64,000 bases of DNA, taken from positions 1-64,000 of the forward strand of contig JAHEWK010000020.1 of the NCBI GenBank assembly GCA_020740775.1, in the 5' to 3' direction. Position 1 is the stretch's first letter, and each line of letters starts with the position of its first letter. This stretch comes from Ilyonectria destructans (lineage: Eukaryota > Ascomycota > Sordariomycetes > Hypocreales > Nectriaceae). Under the pieces are notes generated by a model. It had not been told where the DNA came from. It did no database searches and saw nothing but the letters and a program-made list of their open reading frames with translations. A program made the position numbers and the translations under genes. Positions 1 through 11,732 of this stretch are shown here, in pieces.

Positions 1-1269
1 TGGGCTGTAAAGCCTGACTCATAGATAGTCTTGAATGCATCGGCGAAGGCAGCCCGCGAAAATGATAGGTTGCCTTCCCTGACTGATTTTCGAAGAGCTT
101 TCTGATGTGCGTTCTTCAGGGGCTGAAATACACCAACATCAAGGGGCTGAATAAGGTGTGTGGAATGCGGCAGCAGCGTGCAGAGGATGATATCGAACTG
201 GATACAGTAGTTAACAAAGGCATAGGACATATGCCCTGTAAAGCCATCGATAACCAGCATCCGATAGATTTTCTCATCGCTAGGGCGTTGTGTGTGGGGG
301 GTTTCTCGTAGTTTAACAATGTCTGCTGTGGATCACGAAGCCACTCATCACAACCAAACCAATCCGCAAGAGATATGCCTGTTAGTTGAGCTTGAGACGA
401 GAATGACCAGGAGGAAAGGTTAAAGGTGCGAAGCCATTCACAGGAAATTTCGCTGTTGCTGAAACCGATGTCTGACCGGGCAAAGCGCATACCTGGAATA
501 CAGTCGATCGTAGCCCAAGACTCTGTTGGAAATGTCTTGAAGATAAGCCAAGGAGGGATGCTATCCCCAATAGAATTTCCAGCCCCAAGAAGCGTAGAAG
601 TTCACGATTAGCTGGATCAGGGACCTCAGGTCGCTGTGACCGTGTTGTGTGTGTGATGAGGACCTCCACGCGCTCTTGTAAGCAGCCGATACGGATGCCG
701 TACTCATCTTCATTCCAGATCTCTGAAGGGCCAAGTCTGTAGTCCGTGATGATCTTCTGGAGCCTGTCGAAGAAGGTCTGGATGTTATTAACATCAGTTG
801 CTTCAAAGGACTTCCTGGACTTGTCAACGGCCTTGATAAAGGACTTCTTAAGCTCAGCATGACGATCTCGAAAGCGAGGATACCAGTTCCTAGAGACCAA
901 AGGCGAGGAAGGATCACGACGGCGCATTAGCTCCTGAGCAACCTGCTCAACCTGGCTTTTCTCAGCCGGATAACCGGTCTTTTCAAGCCAAATGATGTAC
1001 CCGACGAGGCCGACTTCTTCGTCAGGCGTTAGGGCCAGCGGCCGGCCGCGTTTCTTCGCCGGCTCTTCAGGTGACGACGATGCCTTGATAGCCTTTTCAA
1101 CGGCAGCCTTTGTGACATCGAATCTAGCAGCAAGCTGCCGTACAGAGGGCGGGTTGTATGTGGTATTTGCAGTTGAACGGGTGAGTCTTGGTAGAAGGCG
1201 TGCAGCGATAATGGCCGCCTGGACCGTTTTTCGCCGGACTTTAGCCGAGACATTTATTTGAGATGTCAT
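1..1269 (-). pseudogene. pogo/Fot1-like transposase, frameshifted and cut by the window edge
   Basis: DDE transposase of a Tc1/mariner-pogo (Fot1-like) DNA transposon. The start chosen is the ATG at 1269 (MTSQINVSAK); upstream codons run into the element's terminal region. In order one sees a psq-like helix-turn-helix (SVRQLAARFDVTKAAVEKAI), a CENP-B/Tc5-type helix-turn-helix around SRNWYPRFRDRHAELKKSF, then the first catalytic block with a NEDEYGIRIG motif. The frame is lost between about 500 and 640. Catalytic-core sequence resumes in another frame at about 1-300 (LVIDGFTGHMSYAFVNYC, then HLIQPLDVGVFQPL), so at least two indels separate the parts. The 3' end lies off the window. The copy cannot make a full transposase. 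The family assignment is secure from motif order; the exact subfamily is not determined. Confidence 0.85.
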
Positions 1270-1337
1270 AATGACACAGATCTGAAGACTACTTGGCTTT
1301 GACTTAAAAGGTGGTGAAATGGCAGTAATTTTGCGAT

Positions 1338-1457
1338 TTTTTTTGTCAAGTCGTGGTATTTCCAAGGTGTCCGCGATTTTTGGTGCTGTCCGCGATTTTT
1401 GTGCCCAACTAAGTGGCCGAGGCACGAGACCCTTAGTTGGTTGTGGGTCCCCCCTAC
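1338..1457. repeat. subterminal repeats of the pogo-like element
   Basis: Between the transposase start and the apparent element end, the motif GCGATTTTT occurs three times (about 1338, 1373 and 1391). It is followed by an imperfect inverted pair around CCAACTAAG and CTTAGTTGG (1407-1442). Repeated short motifs just inside the end of a pogo element usually serve as transposase binding sites. The outer end, near the TA at about 1458, is my estimate because the other terminus is outside the window. Confidence 0.45.
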
Positions 1458-1459
1458 CT

Positions 1460-2460
1460 TAGCCAACGGGTAACCAAAACATTGATTGGTGTAGGGAGTT
1501 ACGGTTCCGCACTAGGAATGTCTGACCAACTCTTGCTGCAGAAATCGGGCTGCGTGTGACAGCCTTCATCGGTTAGAAAGCCCCGCCGACTTGCGCAAGA
1601 ACAAGCACAGCCCATGTTTACGGAGTCGGTCTCAGCAGATTTGTAGGCATGACTATTGCGTTCTTTTATTCCCGATGGAGTATGAGGGGCTACTACGTCG
1701 TGTGGCCGTGTTTCTACGGCCATTCCCCACCTCCTGCACTTTGTGAACGGTTAGTAAACGGGCTTCATATGCTGAAAAAGTACTTCCCTCGCGCAAACCA
1801 GAGTCGAACACGTGTCAGCATGTACCTAGTTCTCTGAGACGCGATACCGCACACTAATTAATCCTTGCGTGATTAGGCTGATTCGAGAGACCCAAACGCG
1901 ACGCGACATGACGCGAAACCGCGAGGTCCCCAGCGCTGCGTCTCGGCTTCAGCTCAGGCAGTATGAAGAGGCTTGCAGCCAACGTGTACTTAGGGCATTT
2001 CCGGATTAACTCTTATTACGATCCGATTTTGCCCACAAAAGCTAACAGGGATACCATCTGGCCAAACGAGCGATTACTCTGGTTAAAGGCCAGGGAAGGA
2101 GGAGACCTTTGAGACGGGACGCGGGAGGTGCGGGGAGTCCCACTTCAGGAATCGCCTGCCATTCAGCATCACGTGTTGCGAAACCGACAGGGTTAAATTA
2201 GTGAACCAGGCAACCAGACTATGTGGATATGACCAACCAACATAAAAACAATGCTGGCACAGCCGCTCATTCTCCAGTCTCAGAGCCCTCCAAAGCTTTC
2301 GCGATTCCGGTACTTCTATCATCTTACCAGCTGAAACCGCATCTCGCCTGGACTCAACGACCAGCGAGCGTGGGCTTTAAGGAGCCAACCCGGAACGGTC
2401 TTGGTACTTCATCGGGGTACCATCCTCTCAATTTTTGGTTTTACTGCGGCCACAAAGACC
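1460..2460. other. intergenic, no gene recognised
   Basis: No open reading frame here resembles a protein I recognise, and no clear repeat ends were seen. The right part should hold the promoter and 5' untranslated region of the gene beginning at 2461. Confidence 0.5.
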
Positions 2461-5235
2461 ATGGCGGAACCCGATCCCCCGCCCTCCTTGCTCCAGATTA
2501 GAGCCATGGAAGAGTGCGTGTCACAAGTCTGCCAACATCTCGAGGACATCAAGTCTCCTTATCTTTTGTATCAGGAGCAGGTGGCAGTGCTGAAGGATAG
2601 TGTTGAGCAGGAGTGGGCGCGCGTTTCGTCCAACCTCACCCGGCAAGACTTGACAACCCTTCAACAGAGCACACTGAAGCTCGGCGGTCAGTTGAGGGAG
2701 CTGGAGCTCAAGCACGCTGCTACCATCAAGGAAAACGACAAGGCGTACAAAGCCTCACTGGAAGCACAAGTTAGAAAGCTCTGCAGGGATATGGTCGACA
2801 TTTTTGGGAGATCCTTGGTGACGGAGACCCTACAGGAATGCCTAACGGAGCCTGTGCCAGGATCGCGCAGTCCTGCTAACGGGCCCCTTGCTCCAACAGA
2901 CGCCACATCGCAAGAGAACACACAGTCAGCATCTCAACACAGCGCTACAGATACACCGCCCAATGTTGAGTCTCAAGATGCCAACATGCAAGAACCCGGC
3001 AGCACCGAAGCCCAGACCATGCCCACCAACTCGTCCATGCCCATCAATCCCGTTAGTCCAAGGCTCCGATCCTAACCTCAAGTCCTGCTTCCCCGCTAAT
3101 ATGTTTAGAAAAAAAGAATGGGATCTATCGTCTCAGGTAAACAAAAACGTGTCCGAATGGAGCAAACTGAGCCTGCAGAGACCAAAAGAACCATCGAGTT
3201 CGATGAGGTCTTCCAAGATGGGAATGCCGCTATAAAGCATACAATAGTCCAGTTCCGTGACGAGTGGTACATTCTTCTGTGCGATGAGCACGGACTCAGT
3301 TTCAAACATCATCCCATCATGTCGGCTGCCAAGCATCTCAACGGGAGGGCTCACGGTAAGCTGCCTAAAGACCACGAAATGGCCATCAAGCACCTTGGTG
3401 TTCGTGTTCTAAACTGCAGCGCAAAACTCGCAGAGGAGAACAATAGGGCATGTCTGGTGGCATATCGAACGGGATACGACCCGTCAAAGTTGCGCACGCG
3501 AACCAAGAACAAAACGTCTGAATCCATTCACGTCTCGCCGCTTCTCGAACAAACAGATCAACATGTAGACCCGCCGTTGGGCAACAGGGGAAGCGCATAT
3601 GTGAATGGTAGGGGCAAGAGTGGGCGGAGACCGCGAAAAAGATTTGATGGAATTGTTGATCCAACTCCAGGCGGCATTTATCTCGGGTACTGGTCAAAGT
3701 CCAGGGAGTGGCAAGCTGTACTCGTTCTCCCTGGAGTTGCTACCGAGCAACCCATTGATATTGGCTTCTCAGGCACAATCCAGGACCTAGGTCTCACAGA
3801 ACAACTACCGCCGTGTTACACTTATGATCCCCAGACGGGTATTCTTGATTGGCAAGAGGACTACAAAGATGGAGGTCCTTTGGTTACAGAGCGACAATTT
3901 CCCGTCATGTACTTTGATGGCTTGGATTTTCCGAGCCAAAGCTCAGTTGGCTGGGTGGCAGCCAACGATCTCCAGTCTGTTGATACTCAAGATTCCAACT
4001 TCGAGCTAACTCCTCACTTCAAATCAGTCCTGGATTTTTTGGAGACCCAAAGAAGCAAACAGGCCGAGAATTCAAATCTCGGGAACATGGAGCAAACGGA
4101 ATTGAGACTGGACCAGGCAGATATTGACACCCTGGATTCTACGGTCGTCACCGCACCAGCGGCTTTGCCGGCAGAACAAAGCCAAGAGGAACAGTCAAGT
4201 CCCCAACCTGGCCTCAGCCAAAATAATTGTCAATCAGATGACCAAGAGGCGCCACTGTCGTCCGAAGAAGGCCGCACCAACAGCTTGGCGGGCTTACCAT
4301 CAAGCAGAGCTGACGTTCATCACAACCCTAGTGCCTATCCGAAGACTCACCATGAAAATCAGAACCCTAACGTTGTGGCCGTAATCAGCGATTTCTCCAG
4401 CAATGCAGCTTCGGCAGCGGCCACAGGTACTCCTCCAGCTGGCGACCGGCCCGAACCAGTCATCTCACCTTCGATGTCTTTATCCGTACAACCAGTCACG
4501 GCTCCAACCTCAGACAACCAAGGTGAACGTGACAGCTCGCTCAGGAATAGAAAATTGCTCCAAATAGCAGCTGATGGCTGCAGACCGAATGGGTGGTTAG
4601 ACCAAGACGGCCCTTCAGCAGTGGAGGAAGTGGATGGAACCCGAACAGCTGCAAGCCGACAAAGTCGCATTTCATCACTAGCAGACGGTCTAATTCATCC
4701 AAGCCAAGCCCATATTGCACCAGGCCCACTTCGATTTCAAGCGAAGGACCAAGGGAAAGACGTGGAGCTACCCCCAATTACGATGCAGGCTACGGAGCGA
4801 CCTAGGATTGATGATCAGCGCCTCGACCTATTGAGACAGCCGCATAGTGCCGAGGGTCCGACATCTTTTCATAAAGAACACCCCCATACATCAAATGTGG
4901 TATCGAACGATGAACGTGATATTCAAGCAGGACCACCACAAGGACCCGGGTCCTCCCCCCTTCACCAATCAAACTTCGTCCTCCCCGTTCCGCGGAATCT
5001 CAACTTAGGGCTCACAGTACCAGCAATGTATCAACTACGGCCCCTCAATCCCATGCCGCCCAATCAGACTACCCCACAGCCTTTTCCCCAGTCTCGGTTA
5101 ACCGACAATACACACTCAGTTGGCTGCCAAGAACCTATCTTGAGTCCCGACCATCGACTAGTCACGCTTTCCCCCCTCTCAATACCAAGCATGTCGACAA
5201 GACCTAGTCTACAACCACATTCCGTTGGTAACTAG
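2461..5235 (+). CDS. conserved fungal protein of unknown function with Cys/His motif and long disordered tail
   Basis: Predicted as two exons, 2461-3051 and 3109-5235, joined across a 57-nt intron (donor GTTAGT, internal CTAAC, acceptor TTTAG). The splice keeps frame and gives about 905 residues; without it the first part stops at 3075. Residues 15-110 are helical, coiled-coil-like. Around residues 225-300 a conserved-looking block (RTIEFDEVFQDGNAAIKHTI) leads into C255-x2-H258 ... H273-x5-H279, a possible zinc-binding or BED-like fold. A second ordered block spans about 380-482 (GGIYLGYWSKSREWQAVLVL). The remaining half is low in complexity and rich in Pro, Ser and Gln. I recall similar proteins as multi-copy hypothetical families in ascomycetes but know of no assigned function. 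DNA or chromatin binding is only a guess from the Cys/His block. Confidence 0.75.
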
Positions 5236-5805
5236 GCTCCTAATGCATCGCCGCGTTTATTGCCATGTCCAACCCCAAACCCGCCTTCAGCGAACTCGGC
5301 ATCATCACTAACGAATGGACAATCAAGCCAACTCCACCCACGACATCCCTCGGAGCCGGATACCCAGTGGGGGTGTTCTTGCCCTCATTGCTCAAAGCGT
5401 TATGTTACACTAGTTTGGAGGGACAAACATATCTAGGACTGTCACTCAGCACACTAAATCAATTGGCTTGTATTAAACATTGAACTGCTTCCATGGATTT
5501 AATAATGTGGATCTTGAACGTAATCTTGCAGGAAGAATAGGTTCTGCTCTTATATTAGCTGGTCTCCATATTCAGAAACACCGAGTTGCCACTTGGCCGT
5601 GATGAGGATGCGGGCACCCCAGCCATTCTTAGTAGCTCCATGAGCCGCAAGTACGAAACAGGGGTTATCTACTCGAGCCGATTATGGCAGAATCCGCCGC
5701 GAATAGTGGCTATGTAGGGTAATTATAGATAATATTATGACTTAAGTATAGTCACCCCGAGATATACTCCCAGTACATAACGAGCGTTCTAAGTAATATA
5801 GGCCA
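5236..5805. other. intergenic, no gene recognised
   Basis: A short frame at 5265-5483 lacks recognisable features. Nothing here continues the OrsD-like reading frame that is cut off on the other side of the MITE at 5808-5927, so the missing 3' part of that gene is absent rather than displaced. Confidence 0.45.
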
Positions 5806-5807
5806 TA

Positions 5808-5927
5808 CTCAGTAATGCACGATGGAAGTGCGCCACATTTCTGGAAACGAAATGAGGGGTAGAGATCTAAGGGCTGTGATTGGTGCAGAAGTGGAAATGC
5901 GGCGCACTTCCATCGTTCATTACTGAG
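5808..5927. mobile_element. 120-bp MITE with TA target duplication
   Basis: Two inverted arms, 5808-5841 and 5894-5927, match at 32 of 34 positions (outer sequence CTCAGTAATG) and enclose about 52 bp. The dinucleotide TA flanks both sides (5806-5807 and 5928-5929), the duplication expected for Tc1/mariner or pogo elements. It has no coding capacity. It sits exactly where the OrsD-like reading frame at 5920-8296 stops, and its own TAA provides the stop codon. Confidence 0.85.
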
Positions 5928-8296
5928 TAGGCGACAGGCTTATGTACACAAGGTATCGATACATTAGGAATGCAACTGGCTGTGAGAAAAACCGTGCGAC
6001 TTGAAACTCGTTGTCTGTTGTAAGGCGAGCCTTATGGTGTCGAATTATTGAAAACATTTTCATCCCGTACATTCCAATGCCTCGTAGACGTGAAGATGTA
6101 TTGCAGCATTCGATTGTTAGCAACTCTGGGATTCGAGCCCCTTGTCCACTATCCAGTTGACACAGGACCATGAGCACTTTCAGAAGCACGTCATGGGCAT
6201 CAAGGTATACCTGTGCTGCTTCAGAGTCCCAGGTGCTTGAACTTTTACTTTGAGCCTTTAGTAACCCATCGACTGGAGAAGTGCACGCTCTCATGAAGAC
6301 TTCTAAGTATGCATCTGCAAGCCTATTGGTCGGATCGGCTACAAAAGAGTATCCAGCTGTTGATGTTGATAGCCTGTCTCGAATAGCACCGAGATCAGGA
6401 TCAGCTGGTTCCCACTCATACATAAGCCGTCGGCATTGAATGGTAGCTTGTCTTAACGCCTCGCGGGAAAGACCGCGAAAACTATTCATCGTTAAGTGTA
6501 AGTGCCCATCCCATGAAAGCACTTGGTCGTTCTCGCTCCAATGGAAATGATACGCCGGTCCTTCAGCTCGGTGGAGGGCGCGGCCGTAAGCTAGAAGGCT
6601 TAGAAACTCGCCAAGAGGGGACATCGTGCCATCACACATCTTCTCCACGCGAATAGCATTCAAGGCTTTCAGATGACCAAAAAGCGGCCTAGCAGGAAGT
6701 CCAGTGTATAGATGAGGAAATCGTGGCAGTACTGTCTCGAGAATGATCAATCGAGCGCAGTATATCAATGCTGCGAGTATTGGCGTAAATCGAGCTGGTC
6801 GAAGGTATTCATTGCCGCTGGGTCTCGATAGGCCTCGGGCAGCACTGAAGTAGACGAGTAGAGACGAACTGGATCTTCCATCTTCAAAGTCTTCAGTAGC
6901 CATGTCGTAATAGAACCGAAGTACGACATCAGCATGAGGATCATTCGGCCCAGCCATAGGACTGTAAGATCCCTCATTCAATATCGATTCATCTTCTGAT
7001 TGATCCGAATTGTCCTCGGCGTGTACCGGGATTTCCTCGCCATCTCCTGCTTCATCATCGGTGTCTTCGCATTCGCTTTCTTCAGATTCACTGACCATAT
7101 CTTCATTGTACGGATACTCTGCATCAGCCTGGTCTGCTGTTCTTTGCTCGTCCCATATTGGATCAGTCCAAAGTTTGTCTAACATTCCGCTTTGCTCCTG
7201 GATAATGATTGCCCCATAATCGACCTGGCCACTGACGGCGGTAACCGTGAAATTCGAAGCCAGAAGCACGCACATCGTTTGAACTCAATCTATACTGGCG
7301 CTCGGAGGTAGGTCTCATGACAAACTCGAAAGGCGCCTTATACGGACGGTGCGGAAACCTTCCTCGGAGCCACCTTCGTACGCTGACATCCGTATACCTC
7401 ACTGTGTCTGCACAGCAATCGAATAGACGGTCAAGCGCTGCTGTGATCGAAGCTAATTTGCACTCGTCTCCGACTGAACTGTACAGTTCTTTTCCGTCAT
7501 GATCTCCTAGCCAAAATTGCTGACCAAATGTCCAGGGCATTTCTGAGAGTGTGACAAGTATGTCGCGGCGTGCTTGGCGAAAAGTTTCCTGCCAACGAGT
7601 GCGGCGCATCCAGTTCGTCAAGAATTCCTTTGCTGGACCGCCATCATCAAGGAGCCTTTCACCTGATTGCCTTTCCAGATGGTCACATTCCTCAGTGAAC
7701 AATTTCTGAGCAAGGTCCTTGATGGAATCAGGCGCCGCCTGTAGGAGTAGGCTGCTGCTTGTAGTCCCTTGCCCTGACTGAGTATTGCCTGTGGAGACAA
7801 TCCAAGAGTGATGAATGTCGTTTGCCTTCCAGCTTTGGAAGGTTAGCTTGTCTTCGATCTGATCCCGTAACCACCGTTTTCCTTTTCCGTCTGTTTTCCT
7901 GATTTCGAGCCTATGCGATTTCTTTACGTGCCGTGAAAGTAGCTCGAGACTTGTAGACCGTAGCCCACAATGCTTGCAGGCAGATCCATCTTGAAGAGCT
8001 AGATGCAGATGCGGCGCAGACTTATCGGCTCGCACAGGCAACGCATCAGGGTCAGGAAGAGAGAGAGAATTGATAAGAGAATTGAGGCCTCGGCGCGCTG
8101 ATTTGGGAACACCGTGCTTCTCCCCCAAATGGCGTCCGACGCGATCATTGTCTGTTTTTAACGCATAACCGCAGCGCGTGCAAATGATTGCTGGTTCAGG
8201 TAAATTAAAATGCAAATGCAACCTTTGCAGTTTCTGTATCTGGCTTGGGGCGATTTTTTGCACGGCGAGAGTGTTGTTCGAGAGGTTAATAGACAT
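5920..8296 (-). pseudogene. OrsD-like C2H2 zinc-finger protein, frameshifted and 3'-truncated
   Basis: The N-terminal part (ATG at 8296, or 8353 upstream) holds two zinc-finger-like units: C-x2-C with R-H-L-x4-H (ICTRCGYALKTD) and C-x2-C with R-H-V-x4-H (ACKHCGLRSTSLELLSRHVK). This layout is typical of the OrsD family (Pfam OrsD, formerly DUF3505). After RPYKAPFEFVMRP the frame is lost near 7276-7300 and resumes with SGMLDKLWTDPIW, an acidic linker and a long alpha-helical region ending in the conserved-looking block LLTIECCNTSSRLRGIGMYG ... VAFLMYRYLVYI. The frame ends inside a MITE. Relatives I recall continue well beyond this point, some with a helicase-like domain, so the 3' part is missing. 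An unrecognised intron instead of a frameshift at about 7290 is possible but no good donor was found. The function of the family is unknown. Confidence 0.7.
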
Positions 8297-8353
8297 GATC
8301 TTACAATGCACTTTGTCTTGCCTTGAAGAATGTATAATGGAAGCTTTGTTCAC

Positions 8354-9342
8354 GTCGCGCTCTTGGGGTAGTCAATGAAATGCCTTGAGGAACGAAGAGA
8401 GGAACGAACGAAGTGACAAAAGGTCTTAAGTACCCGTGGCTCTATTGGGCGCCACGGTGGATGGATTGATTACATAACAACAGGTCTTGTGGATTGACGT
8501 TGACGTGGATTGAAGTCAACATATTGATCAATACCGTGGAAGTCGTGGATTGATTCCCTATCCGGGTTATCATAGAGGGATGCAGTGTCATGGCGGTACT
8601 CGCTATCACATTTTAGCTAACGAGGAACGTCGATGAAATCCCCCACCACGGTCGAGTGCGTCGGATCTCATGGTGATTGAATCGAAGCTCTGCGGCAGGC
8701 AAACGTACCATATAAATCTCGACGCCAAATATAACATTGTCACGTGAGTTACTGATTACTGATTGATTGATTAGAAGCTTACTGATACTGATATGATATC
8801 AGTATCAATCAGTAATCAGTACTGCTTGATAACTGACTGCTTGTTGAGAAGTCTGATCGCAAGGTACGACTGACACTTGAAACTTGAACGCCACACCACC
8901 ACTGAGTAATTCACTATAGCCTCTACTCACTCTAATTAGAATGTAGCTGAAGTGTCAGGGTATTTACTCTGTAAGAGACCTCGTCAGCCGCTGCCTCGCT
9001 GTTTTGTTTCTCCCCAAGGATTCACGTTAGACTCGAACCGCGCCCGCTACCAAACATAGGGAAACAGCACGGTGTCGCATATCACCACCATGTTCCACTG
9101 TGCTTTAGCGACCAGATGTGCAACGCGGCCCATACCTCGAGTCATGTATCCGGTTTCACAACTGAATTGTCGTATCAAGGACTCCATCCTAATGGCATGA
9201 GCTTGAATAGCTGTGCCCGAACATGGGTGTTCCATTTCTTTTGTTCTTTAGATAATTCTCATCAATTGACTGGTATGATCAATACCCCTATACAGTCAAT
9301 TGTCTGACTCCCTCTCAAAGCTCCTGGCTCCTGGGTTTACTA
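8354..9342. other. intergenic with short repeats, no gene recognised
   Basis: TGGATTGA occurs three times within about 65 bp (from about 8489, 8505 and 8545), and a strong hairpin lies at 8750-8821. No coding sequence recognised. This is the region upstream of the OrsD-like gene and up to the left end of the pogo element at 9343. Confidence 0.4.
8750..8821. repeat. 72-bp compound palindrome
   Basis: Outer arms of 18 nt (8750-8767 and 8804-8821, TACTGATTACTGATTGAT and its complement) pair perfectly. Inside them a second palindrome (8783-8794 and 8796-8807) pairs over 12 nt with a one-base loop. The TACTGAT unit recurs in both. It could be a relic of a small inverted-repeat element. Confidence 0.7.
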
Positions 9343-11555
9343 CCATGCACCACCACCCTTTCGCCAACCCCACCCTTTCGCCAGGCAAAAAAAAAAACCA
9401 CCACCAAAACTCAACTATTTCACTTACACACAACTTGACCAAAATAAAAGTTATTTGCAAATGGTTGCCTGGTGTAAGTTTACAATTGATATATCTATTG
9501 ACTTTTAGGCCTTTTGACCAGCCTCCCCGATCGTGTGGTGCGCTGAGGTAGTATGGTTTCTTCTCTGACTTCAATAACCGAAGCAGCCTCCGATTCTGGC
9601 CCTGAGTCCCCCGAAGAGCTATGGTTCACCACAACATGCTTCTTTTCGCTTCCTTTTTCTGGATTGGCTTCTCCAGAGGCTAGAGCCTCGCTCAGAGTCA
9701 TGAAACGTTTATTGGGATTCGGAATAGCCTTCCTCTTCTTCCCTCTCTTCAGACGTGCCAGTTCCTCCTCCATGCTAGCAATTCTCATGGCATGCGCCAT
9801 TAACGTCTGTTGTTGAGTCTCAAAGCCTTTGGCTATCACGTTATACCGTCTCCGTGTCTTTGGTGTTTTGTTTAGCCCAAGATCACGAATCTGGCGGCTG
9901 GTTTTTGGTGTATCATCCGAGCCAAAATACGGCGCCCGCTCCGGAGTCCTCTTTAGGCTGTCATTCCGCCTATCCTCTTGGATTTCTGGGTGCCGTAGAG
10001 CTTTGGCTCGCGAAATTGGCCAATTTCCAGTAACTGCCCAGCCGGAGAGTATATTCTTCTTCGTCATTCCCACTTCACGAGCCTTGGCGTAGGCTCTGAT
10101 GAAATTGACCTTATCCATCGGAGCAGAATCGGTCAGGGAAGCGAACTTTTCCAGCTCTCGTCGATATGCAGCTTTGGAGGCGTTAAATACTCCATTATCC
10201 AATGGCTGGAGGCCGTGAGAGCAGTGTGCTGGAAGGTAGCAACAGTACACATTGTTCAAAAAGCATGTAGCCATCCATTCGTCCTTCGCTCGGTTAGCAG
10301 CGACCTTTGGCTAGGTAAACAAAGACAGTACCGTTGCGTGGCTCCCGTGGCCGTCTAGAATGATTAATCTGGCATCAGACTCATCGGCAGGCTTGGTCTG
10401 GGGCAAATAGACTCTTTCAAGCCATTCAACACCAATGTGGTCATCAGTCCACCCTTTGGGTGAAGTTATATAATGCCAGTTCGCTATCTTCTTGAATTCA
10501 TGAAGGAACCACTGTTTTTAAAGTTCCTTTCCCTTGAATATTATTCCAGGAGTCAAGGAACGGCCGTCCGCAGTAATAGCTTCGATAAACGAAGTCCAAT
10601 TTCGAGTTTGTGGTCCCTTGAGAAGAGCCTTTCGCTTTGGGTCCGCGCTTCCGACCACCAGGCTATCCAGCCCTAACGAAGAGAGTCTAGTTAGTCAAAT
10701 TTCAAAAATAAAGAGAAAAGAGAAATGGAGGCTTGCCAAAACCGATCATGATGCCTCCTTCGTCAACGTTAACAATATTCTCAGGCCGAATCCAGCCGTA
10801 CTGGCCCTCCCTAATATCGAAGTACCAATAAACCGCCTTAGGCGTGAAGGATTCAAACCTATTAGCTTCCTGACGTCTACCGATCTTAGTCTTAAGGTCT
10901 CGGTGGCGCTCGATGAATCTGGCTACCCAATTGCATCCTAATTCTGGTTGTTCGCCTTGCTGTCTTAACAAGCCCATAACGCAAGCGCGAATCTGATTGT
11001 GGGACGGAGCATATCCCAGAGACTCCTGACGAAGAATCCAGAAAGCCAATTTATCTTCTTGATTCTTAGACAAACGTTGACCAGGCTGAATTTGCTCTTT
11101 CATGGCCGTCAGACCGTTAAATCTGTCGATCAGAGTCCTTCGAGGCACTCCCCATCTCTGAGCCGCTTGAGAGGGTGAACAGCCGTTATCGGTGATATCC
11201 AATATAGCCTCGGCCATGTCGTCTTCTGTATATTTCCAACGAGGCCGCGATGAAGGCATTTTTATTGCGTTGTAAGAGACTGGCATGAGAAAGGTTGGGA
11301 AAGAGCGGTGAGGAATTTGGTGATTGAGATGGTGATCTTTCCTTACAATGGCTTGCATACATCACGTGCCCCACGCAACTGCACGAGACCGGAAAAATGA
11401 ATTTCAATCAATTTTATATCTATGAGAAGTGACCGCTTGCCAATAACTTCTATTTTGGCCAAATTCTGTATAAATGAAATATTTGAGTTTTGGTGGTGGT
11501 TTTTTTTTTTTGCCTGGCGAAAGGGTGGGGTTGGCGAAAGGGTGGTGGTGCATGG
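9343..11555 (-). mobile_element. pogo/Fot-type DNA transposon, structurally complete
   Basis: 2213 bp, flanked by TA on both sides (9341-9342 and 11556-11557). The terminal inverted repeats start CCATGCACCACCACC, contain two copies of CCCTTTCGCCA and an A-tract (11 A at the left, 12 T at the right), and extend about 70-85 bp with very few differences. The similarity of the ends suggests a fairly recent insertion. It carries one transposase gene on the minus strand, which is disabled by a nonsense codon. Confidence 0.92.
9495..11259 (-). pseudogene. pogo-type transposase with two introns and one nonsense codon
   Basis: The start is ATG at 11259 (MPSSRPRWKYTEDDMAEAIL). A psq helix-turn-helix is followed by a CENP-B-type helix-turn-helix (NWVARFIERHRDLKTKIG), then NVDEGGIMIGFG, the first catalytic aspartate block. 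Intron 1 has a GC donor (GCAAGC) and a TTAG acceptor (about 10671-10727); after splicing it reads GFG-LDSLVVGSADPKRKAL. A TAA at 10518-10520 breaks GKEL-QKQWFLHEF and looks like CAA to TAA. LIILDGHGSHAT precedes intron 2 (48 nt, GTACTG to GCTAAC to AAG, about 10290-10337), and the frame continues DEWMATCFLNN ... HGLQPLDNGVF. The C-terminus has a coiled coil and a basic stretch and ends at 9495. Apart from the stop the gene looks complete. Confidence 0.85.
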
Positions 11556-11732
11556 TAGCTGAACCGTCAAATGAATAGATCAACGATACTTATCTGACAG
11601 TTCCCAAGAAGACAACGTCGCACGAATGGGACAGTATTTGTTCAATTTCTAAAGTCAATGTATACAAGGAAGTAAAACGGCTTGGGCCATGGCCCTCAGC
11701 AATGCGCGCTATCTCAACATCCGCCTCACAAT

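Noticed and set aside
3136..3200. GTAAAC at 3136 as an intron donor in the gene at 2461-5235
   Set aside because: The downstream frame is open and contains the conserved-looking block, so no intron is needed there.
8354..9342. Possibility that TGGATTGA repeats mark the end of a larger element including the OrsD-like gene
   Set aside because: No matching copy of these repeats was found at the other side of the gene.
10534..10941. Plus-strand 135-codon frame inside the pogo element
   Set aside because: The minus strand of the same stretch encodes conserved transposase motifs (SLVVGSADPKRKAL and others).
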